Part shown: piece by piece, positions 32,105 through 44,015 of the stretch
How the letters are laid out: the number at the start of each line of letters is the position of its first letter
Position numbering within the stretch: the first letter of the stretch is position 1
From: Terfezia claveryi
Lineage: Eukaryota; Ascomycota; Pezizomycetes; Pezizales; Pezizaceae
NCBI GenBank assembly: GCA_015179025.1
Contig: WHUX01000042.1
Span: forward strand, 1-64,000
Length of the DNA stretch: 64,000 nucleotides
Direction of reading: 5' to 3'
Program-made: the position numbers and the translations under genes
Notes under the pieces: generated by a model
What the model was told of the DNA's origin: nothing
The model's input: only the letters and a program-made list of their open reading frames with translations
Database searches by the model: none

Positions 32105-33469
32105 TCAATGCATTTCTTCCACCCACCCCCCCCGCTGCCCCCCCGCTCTCCCCCTCATGGCATACTTCCCCCCGTCTAAATCCCCCACCACCACGCTCAA
32201 AACCCAACAATTTATCGCAAAAAAAGCCGCCCCCGCAGCCCACAAACCTGGGAAAAATGCCTGCACCCCCTCAAACTCGAGCTTATACGCTATACCTAAC
32301 CACGCTGCCTGCGCCATTACCCACAGCCCCAGCGCTACAACACCTATTTTCTTGTTTCTGACAAACGTTGACCGGGGGAGATAGAAGGGCAGGAGGACGA
32401 GATACCACATGAAGTACTGCGACGTACAGACCTTGTTGAAGGTGACAAAGGCGAAAGTCTGCGCAAAGAGGGTGGTGGGGAGGTCGTGTTTGCTGAAAGG
32501 AAGGGGGATGAGGATCGCGCTGAGGAGAATTTGGGGGAGGAAGGGGAGGGTGGTCCAGGGGGTTGATTGTGTGTGTGGGGGGTTGCCGGAGACGAGGTAC
32601 AAGAGGGTGTGGTAGGGGGAGAAGTTGTGCCGGTGGTCGAGGCGCGAGAGATGGTATGTGTAGGTGTGTGAGACAAATGAGGGGCCGTAGAGGGTGTACA
32701 TCCAGAGGTTTAGTGCGGAGAAGGTGCCGAGGGCCGAGAGGCCGAAGATGAGTCGTTCCTTGGTGATAAACGCCCAGGTTAACGCCATGACGGATTTATC
32801 CTTCACCCCATCCGTCTCCTTCCCCTCAGCCTTGCCAGCATCCTTGCGGAAAATGCGCTTCGCCTCCTCCCCCCCCATCCACCACACCACCGCCACGGCA
32901 TACACGACCGGATAAATCTTCCAATGGACACACAAGCCCAACAGCCCCCCCGCGAGTGCAGCCCTCCCCTCCAACACGGCCCACACCAGCCCCACTACCA
33001 TCCCGCCCAACAAGCCCTCACTGCTACCCCTCGTACTCACTACCGCCACCATGGGATTCCACAACCACACCGCCGCGACGACCTTGCCCGCGGGCACCTC
33101 CCGCATTGCATAATACCCACACAGCACTCTCAGCATGCCCCACCCCGCAAGCACGTCTCCGGCTGCGAAGAGCACCTTGCCAAGCGAGAAGCAGAATACG
33201 CCGCCCCAGGTTGTGGGGAGAAGCAGCCACGCGAGGAGGGGTGTGTACCGGTAGGTTTCGCGAGAGTAGGGTGACTGCCCGTGAGAGAGGAACCGGGAGG
33301 CGTCAGTGAAGACGTGGTAGTCGATGTCTGTGTATTTGACGATGGAGGTCGTGTCTTGGTGCAGGCCGTACAGGAGCAGCACGACGCGGAGAAGGGTCGA
33401 GAGGAGAAGGAGGGGGAGGGGGCGGAAGAGGGGGTCGAGTTTGCTGCTGGTGGAGGAGAAGGCGGCCAT
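32105..33469 (-). CDS. GPI14: GPI mannosyltransferase 1 (GPI14/PIG-M)
   Basis: ER-membrane enzyme of family GT50 that adds the first alpha-1,4 mannose to GlcN-(acyl)PI, with dolichol-P-mannose as donor. A single exon of 454 residues, normal for the family. The lumenal DxD motif is in YTDIDYHVFTDA (residues 47-58). Other conserved blocks are SPYSRETYRYTPLLAW, WLWNPMVAVVSTRGSSEG and HWKIYPVVY, then a late PF-type membrane region with TSQYFMWYL. About ten hydrophobic segments are visible. A variable Lys/Glu/Asp loop lies in the middle. Confidence 0.95.
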   Translation of the reverse strand: MAAFSSTSSKLDPLFRPLPLLLLSTLLRVVLLLYGLHQDTTSIVKYTDIDYHVFTDASRFLSHGQSPYSRETYRYTPLLAWLLLPTTWGGVFCFSLGKVLFAAGDVLAGWGMLRVLCGYYAMREVPAGKVVAAVWLWNPMVAVVSTRGSSEGLLGGMVVGLVWAVLEGRAALAGGLLGLCVHWKIYPVVYAVAVVWWMGGEEAKRIFRKDAGKAEGKETDGVKDKSVMALTWAFITKERLIFGLSALGTFSALNLWMYTLYGPSFVSHTYTYHLSRLDHRHNFSPYHTLLYLVSGNPPHTQSTPWTTLPFLPQILLSAILIPLPFSKHDLPTTLFAQTFAFVTFNKVCTSQYFMWYLVLLPFYLPRSTFVRNKKIGVVALGLWVMAQAAWLGIAYKLEFEGVQAFFPGLWAAGAAFFAINCWVLSVVVGDLDGGKYAMRGRAGGQRGGWVEEMH

Positions 33470-34081
33470 AGTGGAGGAGAGGTGAGAGAGTAGGCGGGGG
33501 GAGAGAGGGGGGGGGGGAGAAAGGGGGGGGGGATTGTGGGAGCGAAGCTGTTTTGAAAGTTGTTGTGACTTATCACTGCCACTAGGTAGTGGCTAGTAAG
33601 TCTTTGGTGTAAGCCACACACGCACTCCACATAGGAACGTATATAGAGAAACAAAGGACCCAACTGTAACAGAAAAAGTTGCAAGATAGAACTGAGGCAA
33701 AGTACAAAATTCACTGAGATGAGAAATCACGAGCCCATCTGTGTGTATCTTCTTCATCTTTTCTTGCTATATTCTGCATATCGCATATTGAGATTGGCGG
33801 CAACCGGCTCCCCCCCGTAGCTGCACGGGGCGTAGGTAACTTTTGGTATGGCTGTGCATAAACCTGAACCATGTAAGTACAGTAGGTACCTGTACTGTAC
33901 AGAGATCGATACCTATGTAGATATCCTGGAAGATAGAAAAGTTCCAACAGAGGCTACCTAGCACACTGGGGAAAACTAAAGGAACTGTGTTCTCTTTTTT
34001 ACTATAGTAAATACAAAAGACTCGCTACATACTTCTCTGTAACAATAAGAGCTGCAACTCGAGGAGACATAGATTGGTACA
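33470..34081. other. Intergenic region
   Basis: Promoter side of GPI14. G-rich runs lie at about 33495-33532. No gene seen. Confidence 0.5.
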
Positions 34082-35330
34082 TATAGCGGCTTGAAAAAGT
34101 ATGCCGGAACCTCATTCCAAATCTCTTCTAAGCACGCTGCCTATTCTAACAGCCTTCAGAAATCAAATATCGGGTATGTATATAGAGGTAGGGCCCTAGT
34201 ACTGCTCACATACCGCTTCTGGTCCACCAGGAGCTTGTAAGATAAAGACGTTGCTTAAGCTCAACCCATACATGCTTAATCGGATTGAGGTTTGTAACAT
34301 CAAAACCATACTGGTCAAGAAATGCTGTAATTATCTTTGCTGTATGAATAGGAAAACTTGTCACGCTGAAACACAGGATCAAGAATTCCCTCTGCATACA
34401 TCGCCGGAAGAGATGACTCTTCGAAATCTTCTTGTATGTGCTTGCATTATTCCGCCCATCCATAAAGCTGTAAAACCACCTCAAATCATAATGTAATATC
34501 TCGACACGCTCTATATTGTAAAGAATAACCCGAGTCTCTGGCCATTTAAGAGAAGTATTGATATTATATCTTTTTTTTTTTACCACACATTCAGGCTGAT
34601 ATGCCTCACCAGCTGAACGAATTACCCATACCGAAGTTGCTGTTTTTACCTCTTTCTATGCTACATTCATCGCTCCAAATCACTCTTCCAAATCTTCTTC
34701 TGTCCAATCTTTTTTATATAACGTATGTACTACCTATTTCTTGTTAATTAGTATACTAGTAACCAATAAATATAGAAGCTTAAGGCTCTAAAAGTTCTGG
34801 CTTTTTTTTTTTCTTTTTTTCTTTCTTTTCCCCATAAATTCAACTATTTGCATCCTCTTGTTCTGGAGACATACTTTATGGACGTCTATATCTGGGTATA
34901 TCTTCGTGCGTGCCTTGAGTTTTCATCCTTCACTAGAAAGTTCTTTGACTTGTTTGCCATGGCTTGCCAACTGCTTTCGCAATTTGAGCTACTGTCAATT
35001 GGCAGTCGTGATAGGCAAAGAATCCTTCCTTTCTCCAAGTTTGCCATCTCATGGCGCTTTGGTTGTAGTAACAGCTCATGCTACTGTCTAGCAGGAGCGA
35101 TATTAGCTGACATTGTATTGTACCTTAACGTCCTACTTGAAGGTTGAACAATAGACAACTGGTAGAATTATTAGAGCCATTCTGAACATATTCCGCTTTG
35201 TTCTATTGGTGATCGTATTCACATTCCATTGGTGAACATATTCTGATTCTGCCCCTCAGTGGTCGTTCAAATGTAGAGTAGCGGGAGCCGAGTTCTATGC
35301 GTCCCGGACACTTTTTGAAGCAGACTGTAC
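34082..35330 (-). mobile_element. Tc1/mariner transposon relic
   Basis: Decayed element of about 1.25 kb. Its ends match imperfectly as inverted repeats: left GCTTGAAAAAGTATGCCGGA (near 34089) against the reverse complement of the right end, GCTTCAAAAAGTGTCCGGG (near 35325). TA dinucleotides lie next to each end, as expected for this superfamily. Confidence 0.7.
34206..35130 (-). pseudogene. Tc1/mariner transposase remnant
   Basis: On the minus strand, IHTAKIITAFLDQYGFDV followed by NLNPIKHVWVELKQRLY is the C-terminal part of a Tc1-like DDE transposase (around the second Asp and the final catalytic acid). Further upstream (about 34960-35090) an out-of-frame QLTVAQIAKAVGKPWQT segment looks like its helix-turn-helix. 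Frameshifts and stops separate these parts, so it is inactive. Confidence 0.75.
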
Positions 35331-36430
35331 ATATCCTTAGAAGGAAAATACATCTACACATATGTTAGACAGATATATCCGGGAGGAGGGGCGAGGTGGG
35401 ATGGGGAGGGGAGGGGAGGGGAGGGGAGGGTAGAGGGTGGAGATCAGAGTGAGAGGAGAAGTACGGCAATCATGAGGGGGAACAAGGCATGTCAAGGAAA
35501 TGCCATAATCACTCCTTTATAGTCGGCTATCTATTTTTCTGCCAGTTCTTTTGCAGTGCATTATCCTCTCGCCCCGAGTATAGAGAATCTAAAACAATTT
35601 GAATTCAAAGCTGATGGTTGAGAAGTCAACCGAAGTCAGACACGCTAAAAAGCCAATGGTCTACGGAGTATGAAGTATGTACCATGGAATCCCAGGCTAC
35701 GGACATACATACAATATCTCTCAACTCCTCAAGAGAACACCCTGTCCTTGCCCCTTGTCCTTGCGTCTTGCCCTGTGTCCTGCCCTGTCGCCGGACTTCA
35801 CGCAGAAACCATCGCAGAGGGGAGCTGAGCGATCGCTTCTACGTTCAGCGAATCTTACTACTACCTACATCAAGCATCGCTTTGCGTGAACTGGACCTTT
35901 TTCCATTAACCTCTTACTATCTTTATTTTTTTTCTTCCCTTTTCTTGACACATTAAACTTACCACCTTCTTTTTTTTTTTTTTCGCGAGGCACTCTTATT
36001 CCCGGCACCAAATCCATCAGATTTTACTGGGAGGAGACCTTACTGTGGAGTACTAGAGGCCTAAATTCTCGGCCTTCGGAGTGTCCTCGTGTCGAGACTC
36101 GAGCCCGAGCCCCCAAAAAAAATCAACCAACCGCCTTACTTGACGGCACCTGACGGAGAGGGCTGACTCTGGGGCTTTGGTGCCGATATCATCTGCTGGA
36201 GGTTGTTGCTCTTTTTACAGGGCACCCTGCAGAGATCAGAGAGATTGACGGACTTGGGGAGGCAGGGTCACATCAATCGCATCATACACTTCGTTCGCGC
36301 CTGCAACAAATAATCTTTACACAGCTTCAGCTCTCACTCTCTTCAGCCGTCAGCATAGCATAGGATAGCACGAGTGTAATAACCTTCCATACCATACCCA
36401 TCCTCTCATTCCCCATCACGCAACCCAGCC
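35331..36430. other. Intergenic region
   Basis: Holds a (GGGGA)n run at about 35395-35430 and a T run at 35970. The last 150 bp are pyrimidine-rich and form the likely promoter/5' UTR of the DGK1-like gene. No gene was seen. Confidence 0.55.
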
Positions 36431-37556
36431 ATGTCCTCCAGTCAAGACCCCTCCATCGACTTCCTCCTACAGCGCGACTGTGCGGAAGAATACTCCTCCT
36501 CGTCCTCCGCAAACGCTAGCATCGATGGCGGCGATGACCGGAGTAACCTGTCCAGTGGCGTCTCCACCCCCACAGGCGGCACCCCTCCACCACCACCATC
36601 GCCCACCCTGCATCTCCTCAAGAACCGTAGTGGACAGCGAGAACCTTCGGGGGGCTTAATGGTACCGATGGACCCGAGATCTGCAGCGGGGGAGATTAGT
36701 CGGACGCCGAGTCCGATGGGGTTGATCCCGATACATAAGAGCTGGGGAAAGTTGGTACATACTACATCCTATCCCACCTCCCCCTAGGAGATTGTAGTGT
36801 TGTGCAACAAAGCTAAACTTTAAAAATTCACAGATCCACAAACACGAAGTCCCCCGTAAGCTCCTACACGTCTCCATTGGTGGCCTCGCAACCTACCTAT
36901 ACACGCACGGCTACCAGCCCACTAAACTCGCCCCTTGGATTTCCCTCGCCCTCGTCCCCATCGCAACAGCAGACTACCTCCGCCTCAACCATCCCTCCTT
37001 CAACCGCTTCTACATCCGCGTCCTCGGTGCCCTCATGCGCGAGTCCGAAGTCCGCGGGACGAATGGTGTAGTGTGGTATCTTGTCGGTACTCTTACCGTC
37101 CTATTAGTCTTTCCAAAAGACATAGCCACCCTCTCAGTGCTACTGCTAAGCTGGTGCGACACGGCCGCTAGTACGGTTGGGAGGGCGTGGGGGAGGTATA
37201 CGCCTAGAGTTAGGAAGGGGAAGAGTCTAGCTGGGTGTCTTGCTGGATTCGTGGTCGGCGCGGTCACAGCGGTGTTGTTCCTGGGCTGGATTGTCCCTGG
37301 CACGCCCCAGTTCCTGGATGATCCTGTCGAAGGGATAATGTGGAAGGGGAGGTTGGGAATTGGCAGTGGGGAGGAGGGGTCTAATGGGCGGGGAGGGTGG
37401 ATTGAGGGTGGCTGGGCACTGGGATGGATGAGTTTGTGGACGGGCTTTGTCGCAAGTGCGAGTGAGGCGATGGATTTGTGGGGTTTGGATGATAATGTGG
37501 TGATTCCAGTTGTGAGTGCGGTGGGGATGTGGGGTTTTTTGAAGGTTTTTGGGTAG
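36431..37556 (+). CDS. DGK1: CTP-dependent diacylglycerol kinase, DGK1-like
   Basis: ER/nuclear-envelope enzyme expected to phosphorylate diacylglycerol to phosphatidate using CTP, opposing the lipin PAH1. Two exons, 36431-36754 and 36834-37556, with a 79-bp intron (348 residues). The first 105 residues are low-complexity Ser/Gly/Pro. The catalytic membrane domain then opens with HKHEVPRKLLHVSIG, as in the family, and continues with several hydrophobic segments. Among them are DIATLSVLLLSWCDTAAS, TVGRAWGRYTPR and GKSLAGCLAGFVVGAVTAV. The LSWCDTAAS...GR block matches the cytidylyltransferase-like active-site region. It ends at a Phe-Gly in a hydrophobic segment. Confidence 0.9.
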
Positions 37557-38637
37557 AGAGGTAGAGGCTTAGAACGTGCTTGTGGGGGTGGCAGTAGGTG
37601 GGTATGAATTGATTATAAAAACTGCTACTTTTACTTTTACTTCTACTCGGCCCAGCGATTTTTTTTTCTTCCGGGATTTTTGTTATTCTTATTATTTTCG
37701 AATTTTTTTATTCACTGTGGTTATTTTTTTTTTTCGAATTTTTTTTTTTTCTTACTATTCGAATTCGAAATGCTTTGGGTTCTGTTGGCTCTGTTTGTGT
37801 GTGTTGGGGGTTATATATCTTCTACTTGAGCATATATGTATGTTAATCGGCTTAGAATGATAAGTGACCCTTTTCTTTTTTTTTTTTTTTTTTTTTTTTT
37901 TTTCCCCCTTTACGGGAAGGGGTTGCGGCCGGTATGTGATATTTGGTTTTTTTTTTTGAGGGTATTGAAGTGAGTATGGTTGGTTTATGAGGAGAAAAAT
38001 AAATATATAATGCATAGTATATAGACAGTACTACCTGCTAAGAACTACTTAAGGCATATACTGTACATATTGGTTTTTGATGAAAAGTGCAAAAGGTTAC
38101 TAAATGGATATAAGCCCACCACTTAAGAAAGAGAAAAAGAAAAAAAAAAGAAAGAAAAAAAAAAAAAAAGATAGGGTCCAACTGAAGGTATGATACATAG
38201 ATATGATAAATACAAGTAGATCTATGTATGATGCGATGATACGGGAACAAAAAAAAAAAGTTGGTAAAATCTAATTCAATTAACCCAACCTAGGTACAGA
38301 GATACCGGTAGCATTCTTTACCCTGCGTATACAAATCTTCACGTGATAACCGCCAACAACAACAACAAAGCAGTGCAGGCAAGGTAATAAAGACAAAACA
38401 AAAAGAAAACTACGATCCTACAAACAGCAACAAACCCACAGTCAAAAAGCCCGCACCGGCATCTATTTCTAGATCTCCCTACAAGGCTTATGCCGTCTAT
38501 TAAGATACAAATACATCTGCAAAACCTCCCCGTAACAGAAAACAGCCCGTCTATACTAGCAGTCCTCCATACTAGCCTCAAGCAACCAGTATATAATAAT
38601 AATCCCAAGTATTTTCCTTCTGCTGCTCCTTCCCTTT
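37557..38637. other. Low-complexity intergenic region
   Basis: Many T and A homopolymers (for example about 30 T at 37876-37905 and A-rich 38130-38170). No gene is supported. Confidence 0.65.
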
Positions 38638-38757
38638 CTAAGAGATCACCAACGTATCCTTCACCTCCAAGACCCGAACCTTAACCCACTTCCCTGCACC
38701 CTCAAGTTTTGCTACATGCCATTCGCCAGAAATGAGCCACTGCTCGAATTCCTGAAA
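38638..38757 (-). other. Exon-like open segment, unidentified
   Basis: The minus strand after a TTTTCAG acceptor-like site reads FEQWLISGEWHVAKLEGAGK, then WVKVRVLEVKDTLVIS and a stop. The composition is protein-like. An exon ending in FVDIWSAAWGG, closed by a GTAAAA donor, lies just upstream. I do not know the family, and no start could be found; it may be a gene remnant. Confidence 0.25.
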
Positions 38758-40074
38758 ATGGACACCCCCTTCCATACTTTGTTTCTATCGCAGCAAGTGC
38801 GTTAAGGATTTTGATTTTTACGCCACCCCAAGCTGCCGACCAAATGTCCACAAATAAACCCAGGGCTCCACAGCCAAAATGTTTGGCCCAACCTCACAGA
38901 AGCGGAAAACCTGGAGGGTATTGAGGATAGAATGCTGGTACTGTTGTGATGTGGAGAGTAGACACGACATATCTGTTTGATAGTTATTTGAAAGGTGGGT
39001 GAAAAATATATAATAGTGTTATGTCTACTTTCACATGGAATCCATTCGAGGCACCTGCACCTAATTGTGGTATGCTGGAGTGACCGTTCTGTTTCATCGA
39101 GCGTCAGCTGCGAGCTTGAGGCTGTGATATTTTTTTGAAGCAGTCCGTATAAGAGTGAGGCTGAGCTATACATAGCAGCCGGGTTTCCATATGGGGTGTG
39201 ACCACCGCGTGGCCAGTGCACGATCCCTCCAGCGTGGTCAGTGCAGCAGGTGCACTCACCCAAAGTGAAGCCTCCACAGATCGCTAGCTGTCTTCAAGCC
39301 CTGGGGTGGTTGTGGAGCTTTCCAGATTACAGAACCGGGTTGGATCAAAACACTTTGCACACCCCGGAGCTCAAATTCATGCAAACTGGAACTAATAAAC
39401 ATCTGCGTGAGGAGGTTCGAGAATATCGGCAGGAAATACATTAGTCTCGATCGAGACTAGAAATACATCGAATCTAGCTACTTCCAAAAAAGGAAGAAAG
39501 TTTACTGACAGTCCCAAAGGGGGAAGGGGGGACGGCCGTAAGGGGGATGTGGGACTGCGGAAAAGGCTTGGCTGAGTAGATAAAAGCCCAGGAGTTTTCC
39601 TGTCCGTTCAGATTTCCTTACGAAGACTCTATCCGCTGGGTAAGCTGGCGGTGCCATACAGATAAAGCTGCTGTTCCTCCAGTTTGGAAAAACCGTCTTC
39701 TTTACTCGCCGTTGATACTTGATATGTATCGTTTATTTCATTTCTCATCTCCATCATCTTTTGGTTCCCACTTTACCCTCGGGCTCTCCGGTTTCTTCAC
39801 TTTGGGGAACCAATGTCCCAACAGAAGGCTCACTATTCCTCACCTCTGGGGTAGACGGGAAAATTTAAGTCTCCTGGATCACGGCCATCCCCAGCACCTG
39901 AATGGACCCCGATGTCGATTACTTTCTCCCATCCGGACCTGCCTAGAACATCCCAGACGGTATAGGCCACTTTCACAAAGCCCTCGACGAATAGAAGGAC
40001 CAGAGGAATATCCCTCTACTAACTCCCCTCTCGTTAACCCCTTCACCCACCTCACACCCCTCACCCCAACAACA
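38758..40074. other. Intergenic region upstream of the SAM/NTPase gene
   Basis: No clear gene. An open frame is continuous with the next gene from 39712, but its composition suggests 5' UTR rather than protein. Confidence 0.45.
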
Positions 40075-42326
40075 ATGACGACAACTTACCCCAGTGATAG
40101 CCTAACCATCCCTTTCAGTCTCCCAGAAGACGTCAAACAATGGACTGAGGACCATGTTGCAACGTTTCTTATGGAAAATAATGGGGTGTATAAGCTCAAA
40201 GTTCAGCACATAGAAGTCATTAAAAAACAGGAAGTCAATGGCTTGGGCCTACTTGATTTGACAGCCGAAGATTCTGAGAGATGGGGAATTCCTGGCTGGC
40301 CAGCAAAGATAATTGTACAGCTAGTTAACAAACTGAAGGTTACCAAGGGACAAGCCAATCCTGGTGAGTCAGACTGCGATTACGATTCTTTTGCTTCTAC
40401 AATGCAATGTTACGTCGGAGCTAATCTGTTATCCAATATTATTGTTAGCTGCCGGATCAGAAAGACATGTGGAAGAAGGTAAGAGCGCCGCTCTGACAAT
40501 TAATTTTGCTAACCTGACACTTTGTAGATCCCGAACCGCTCATTAAGTGCTTTAAACCGAATAGCAGAGTTCATGCAGGCATTCGTCCATATGTTTACTA
40601 TGCAGATCAGACCGGGAACAACTCCCCGTTGATTAAAATGATCGAAAAGGGCTTCTATGTACGGATGTATGGACCCAGAGCATCGGGGAAGTCATCCCGC
40701 ACAGTTGAGGCTATGACCGTTCTCAGGTCAAAGGGTTTTGAATGTATTTAGTAAGTAATTTGAATTTTGATCAATATACTCTGCAAGACTAATCAACACT
40801 CTATCTGAATAGTATTGACCTTCAGGGTGTTCGCTTGTCTAATGAAGAAAGATTCTGGTCAGACCTCAATGCCAGGTTTAGTCGATTTCGTCTACCAAAT
40901 GAGTTTAATAGCTCTAGTACTTTCTTGAAAGCTTTCGCCGAATCTGACAGATGGACACGCCCTGTAGTCATCTTCATCGATGAATTCGATGTACTTCTTA
41001 ACCCCGATGCAAAAGGAGCTCTTTCTTCGTTGTTGTCCACACTCCGTTCTGCCAAAGATAATGGCGATTACATTATTCGGTCTATCGTTTCTATTGGAAC
41101 CTTCGCGATAACTCTTTTAGACCAAGTGGCTGTCAACCTGTCGCCATTTAACTCTACTGAAAACTTTTCAGGCACAAGCCTCACCAAAGCGCAGGTTCAG
41201 GGGCTCTTTCAAGAGTTTGCGAATGATCGTGGGATAAGCATCGATTCAAAAGTTATCGATGATATTTATCAACTAACTAATGGGTATGTAAGATATGGAT
41301 TGTCACATTTACTGAGATTCTAATTATGATTCCATAAACAGGCACGCCGGCATGGCCCATATCTATGGCGCTGCTATTAATAATAGTCTTCTGCCACTTG
41401 AAGATCATTCGTTAAATTTTACCTGTTGGCAAAAATTCGCCCCTTTAATGCTAAGACAGATATTAGCATATCCCACATTTCAAAGAATGGTGAAAACCCT
41501 CATAGAGCAAAAAGAAGTAGTAGACTGTCTCCGGCTACGCTTCCTGGGTAACTTTGAGGAATTTATAGCTGTTCCACCTAATGAGAAATTCCAAGCTGAT
41601 TTCTTGGCTGCCCTTGGTGTCCTGTCTCCGGATGCAAATGGATCAAAATTCAAAATGTCATCGCCAATCATAGATTCGTTGGTCAGACAGCACGTTATTC
41701 CAGTTGTATTCTCGTCTTGTCCCAATACCCGGATCCCCAGGAAAAAAAGGGGTGGACCCTTGGACTTTCTTTCCATCTTGAGGGAGGTGCTGAAAGTTTT
41801 CAACAAGGAACTGATAGAACGAGCAGCTGGATCTTCATACAAAAAAGCAAAAGTTGAGGTTAATGGTTGCAAAGAAATGAAGGTTCCTCGAGAGAGCGTT
41901 TACGACATTGAATTAATGAGAATTTTATCAAATTGGTTGTGTCAAGAAAGGTACACTGTTACTAGCCAGTGGCACCTAGTCGTTGATGGCAGTCATAAGT
42001 ACAGCGACATAATAATCAATGATGATGAATCTAAGATTGTCTTGGAACTTCTTGCGACTAGTGGCCCGGGGCTAATCCAGGAGCACATCGACAGAACAAA
42101 GGATTATAAAATCAATTCCGGTGCTGGAGAAGCATGGGTAGTGCACTTTACCCTTGAGGATAATTACCTCCAACACCCTCTTTGGCAATCCAACGAAGTG
42201 CTGAGTGAGGGTGTCAATGTAGTCCATGTCTTACATGACTATGCATTTCAAAGCGTGCGGATAGGAGCCAGCTACATCAATTCCAATGGCACTGTGGAAC
42301 TGATTGAGGACGAACGTGTTATTTAA
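40075..42326 (+). CDS. SAM + P-loop NTPase + PD-(D/E)XK-like protein (Crinkler/STAND-like)
   Basis: Five exons: 40075-40363, 40449-40478, 40528-40750, 40813-41283 and 41342-42326 (665 residues), all phases agreeing. Residues about 19-90 look like a SAM domain (DVKQWTEDHVATFLM, GLGLLDLTAEDSERWGI, IIVQLVNKLK). Residues 107-345 are a P-loop NTPase of the archaeal-ATPase/AAA_14 type: Walker A GPRASGKS (155-162), Walker B VVIFIDEFD (232-240), and a TNGHAGMA lid-type motif near 336-343. Residues about 525-610 resemble a restriction-endonuclease fold: E528, D560 (YSDIIIN), E573 in IVLELLATS, then HIDRT (586-590) and WVVHF (603-607). The Lys of ExK is replaced by Leu575. From known families, such architectures occur in fungal Crinkler/REase effectors and self/non-self proteins; any such role here is inference. 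The function is unproven. Neighbours are transposon relics. Confidence 0.85.
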
Positions 42327-43577
42327 GGTCTATTGTAACAAAAGATATGTGGATATCTTGTTAGGCAGCGGAAGTGGTTCTAGCGGAGCGGCGGGTGCGC
42401 GAGCACGGGTGCACAGCAGATCTGTAGTAATATGCCTACTAGAGCGGACGGTAAAACGCGAAGTGGACAATAGAACTTAAGAGTGCGATAATGCGATAGA
42501 TAACGAAGCGAATTGAAGACTTGCTTGATTTCACGAAAAATACAGGTCCGGAGCGTTGTCTATATACACGGAATTTCAGGGTAAAGACAAAGCGCAAGGA
42601 TGTGTTATTCAACCAATCAGAGGCGAGAAAATGCAAGGATTGCGAATAGCGGACGGTGGCAAGTGACTCAACCCAACATACGGAAAATACCGTACTTGCG
42701 TACGTGTGCTTGCGTGTATGCGAGTTCAGCTGAATATTGTCGTTGTGGCGATAATAGCTTTGACGGACAACGGTTGGCGCAACAGCAATATCCGGGTGTA
42801 TTGGATGTGCGTTTTAACATATTGTAGGTATCCATCCCTTCAAGCTATAATGCTAAATCTGATATTAATCCATTTCAATAGGAGTATGTATAACACTCAA
42901 GGCGTATAGTTCAAAGAGGTTTTCAATGAAGTGTCTTTCCAGCCTACTCGATTTCAATCACCACTATACTTGGGACCGGCACATGAAGAATTAGGCGCGG
43001 ATAGTGCTTCATGTTTTTTTTTCCCCTTTTATAAGATGTTTTGTTTTTGTTTGTTATGATTAATACCGAAATAACTCAGTCTGTCTCTGTTTCCTTCTTT
43101 TGTTTCTTTTCTTTCTAGAAGCCACGATTTGCCTTGTCTTTCCTAGGTCGGATCCACACGTTCTGGACATGAAAGGATCAAAATCGGCTGTGTTCCTTAC
43201 AGAGTGTGTTTTTCCCTTAGTCTCCCCTTAAACGTATTCACAAAGAATGTGGAGCTTTAGGCGTTGCATCCAAGCTATGTGGGTTTGAATCTTTTACCGT
43301 AGACTGCAGTCTTATTCACTCCTCTGCCTGTCGCACACATAGGAATCCTACATGTGTGATATCCTTTACCCAGCCTGTCGTACCAGCTGGGTCAGGCGAC
43401 AACCCCAGCAATAATACCTATCTAGAAAATTTCCTGTTTCAAAAATCGGAGCTGGTGGATGAGATGAGATGTGTGCTGCAGGTACAGGGAGGGATCCTGA
43501 ACGAGCATATAAGAAGAAGGGGTGATCTCGTGCCGTGTCATACGGGGCTGCCCTCTCGCCATCGCCAGTATGCGTTC
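42327..43577. other. Intergenic region
   Basis: No gene recognised. A hairpin CACACATAGGAATCCTACATGTGTG at about 43333 resembles the hairpin in the chromovirus LTR. Confidence 0.45.
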
Positions 43578-44015
43578 TTATGTATATAGGACAAAGTTTT
43601 TCCAGCCACATATAATTACACAATTCACATACGCACATATGCACATATACATATACTTTCTGCCACGACCCTCTGTTTCTTTGAGCACCACGATACTGGG
43701 GACCCCCAACAAAGAATATGTATCCCATTGTGGAGTGTCTGTCGAATTTATTGTCCATGTAAGGAGTGTCAAGTAGCCTGCGATTAAGGATTTGCGGAAC
43801 ACTTCATCAGTTTTTCTATGACTTAAGATTAACTTTATCTCAATATTGCCCTTATTAATATATCTCGTTAATCTTCTAACCCCTTTCCATTGTCTTTCGG
43901 TGGGATTTCCACAGTATTGTGCCAGCTTTGTTAATGGCAAACCCCAAATCGGGTGTGGTGCCCAACATCAGGTAGATCAATGATCCTCCTCTTTTGCCGT
44001 CAATCTATTACTGCG
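43578..44015 (-). pseudogene. Ty1/copia reverse transcriptase-RNase H relic
   Basis: The minus strand holds GSLIYLMLGTTPDLGFAI, then LAQYCGNPTERQWKGVRRL and TRYI. This is the typical end of a copia reverse transcriptase. The RNase H start follows in broken frames (DRHSTMGYIFFVGG). Frameshifts occur near 43935 and 43760. No LTRs were found. Confidence 0.75.

Noticed and set aside
32157..33309. Plus-strand open frames opposite GPI14
   Set aside because: Antisense shadows of a GC-rich gene; GPI14 on the minus strand is intact and recognisable.
39712..40074. Longer N-terminus for the SAM/NTPase protein
   Set aside because: The in-frame upstream extension is low in similarity to anything and Ser/Pro/Leu-rich; ATG 40075 has a good context and directly precedes the SAM-like domain.
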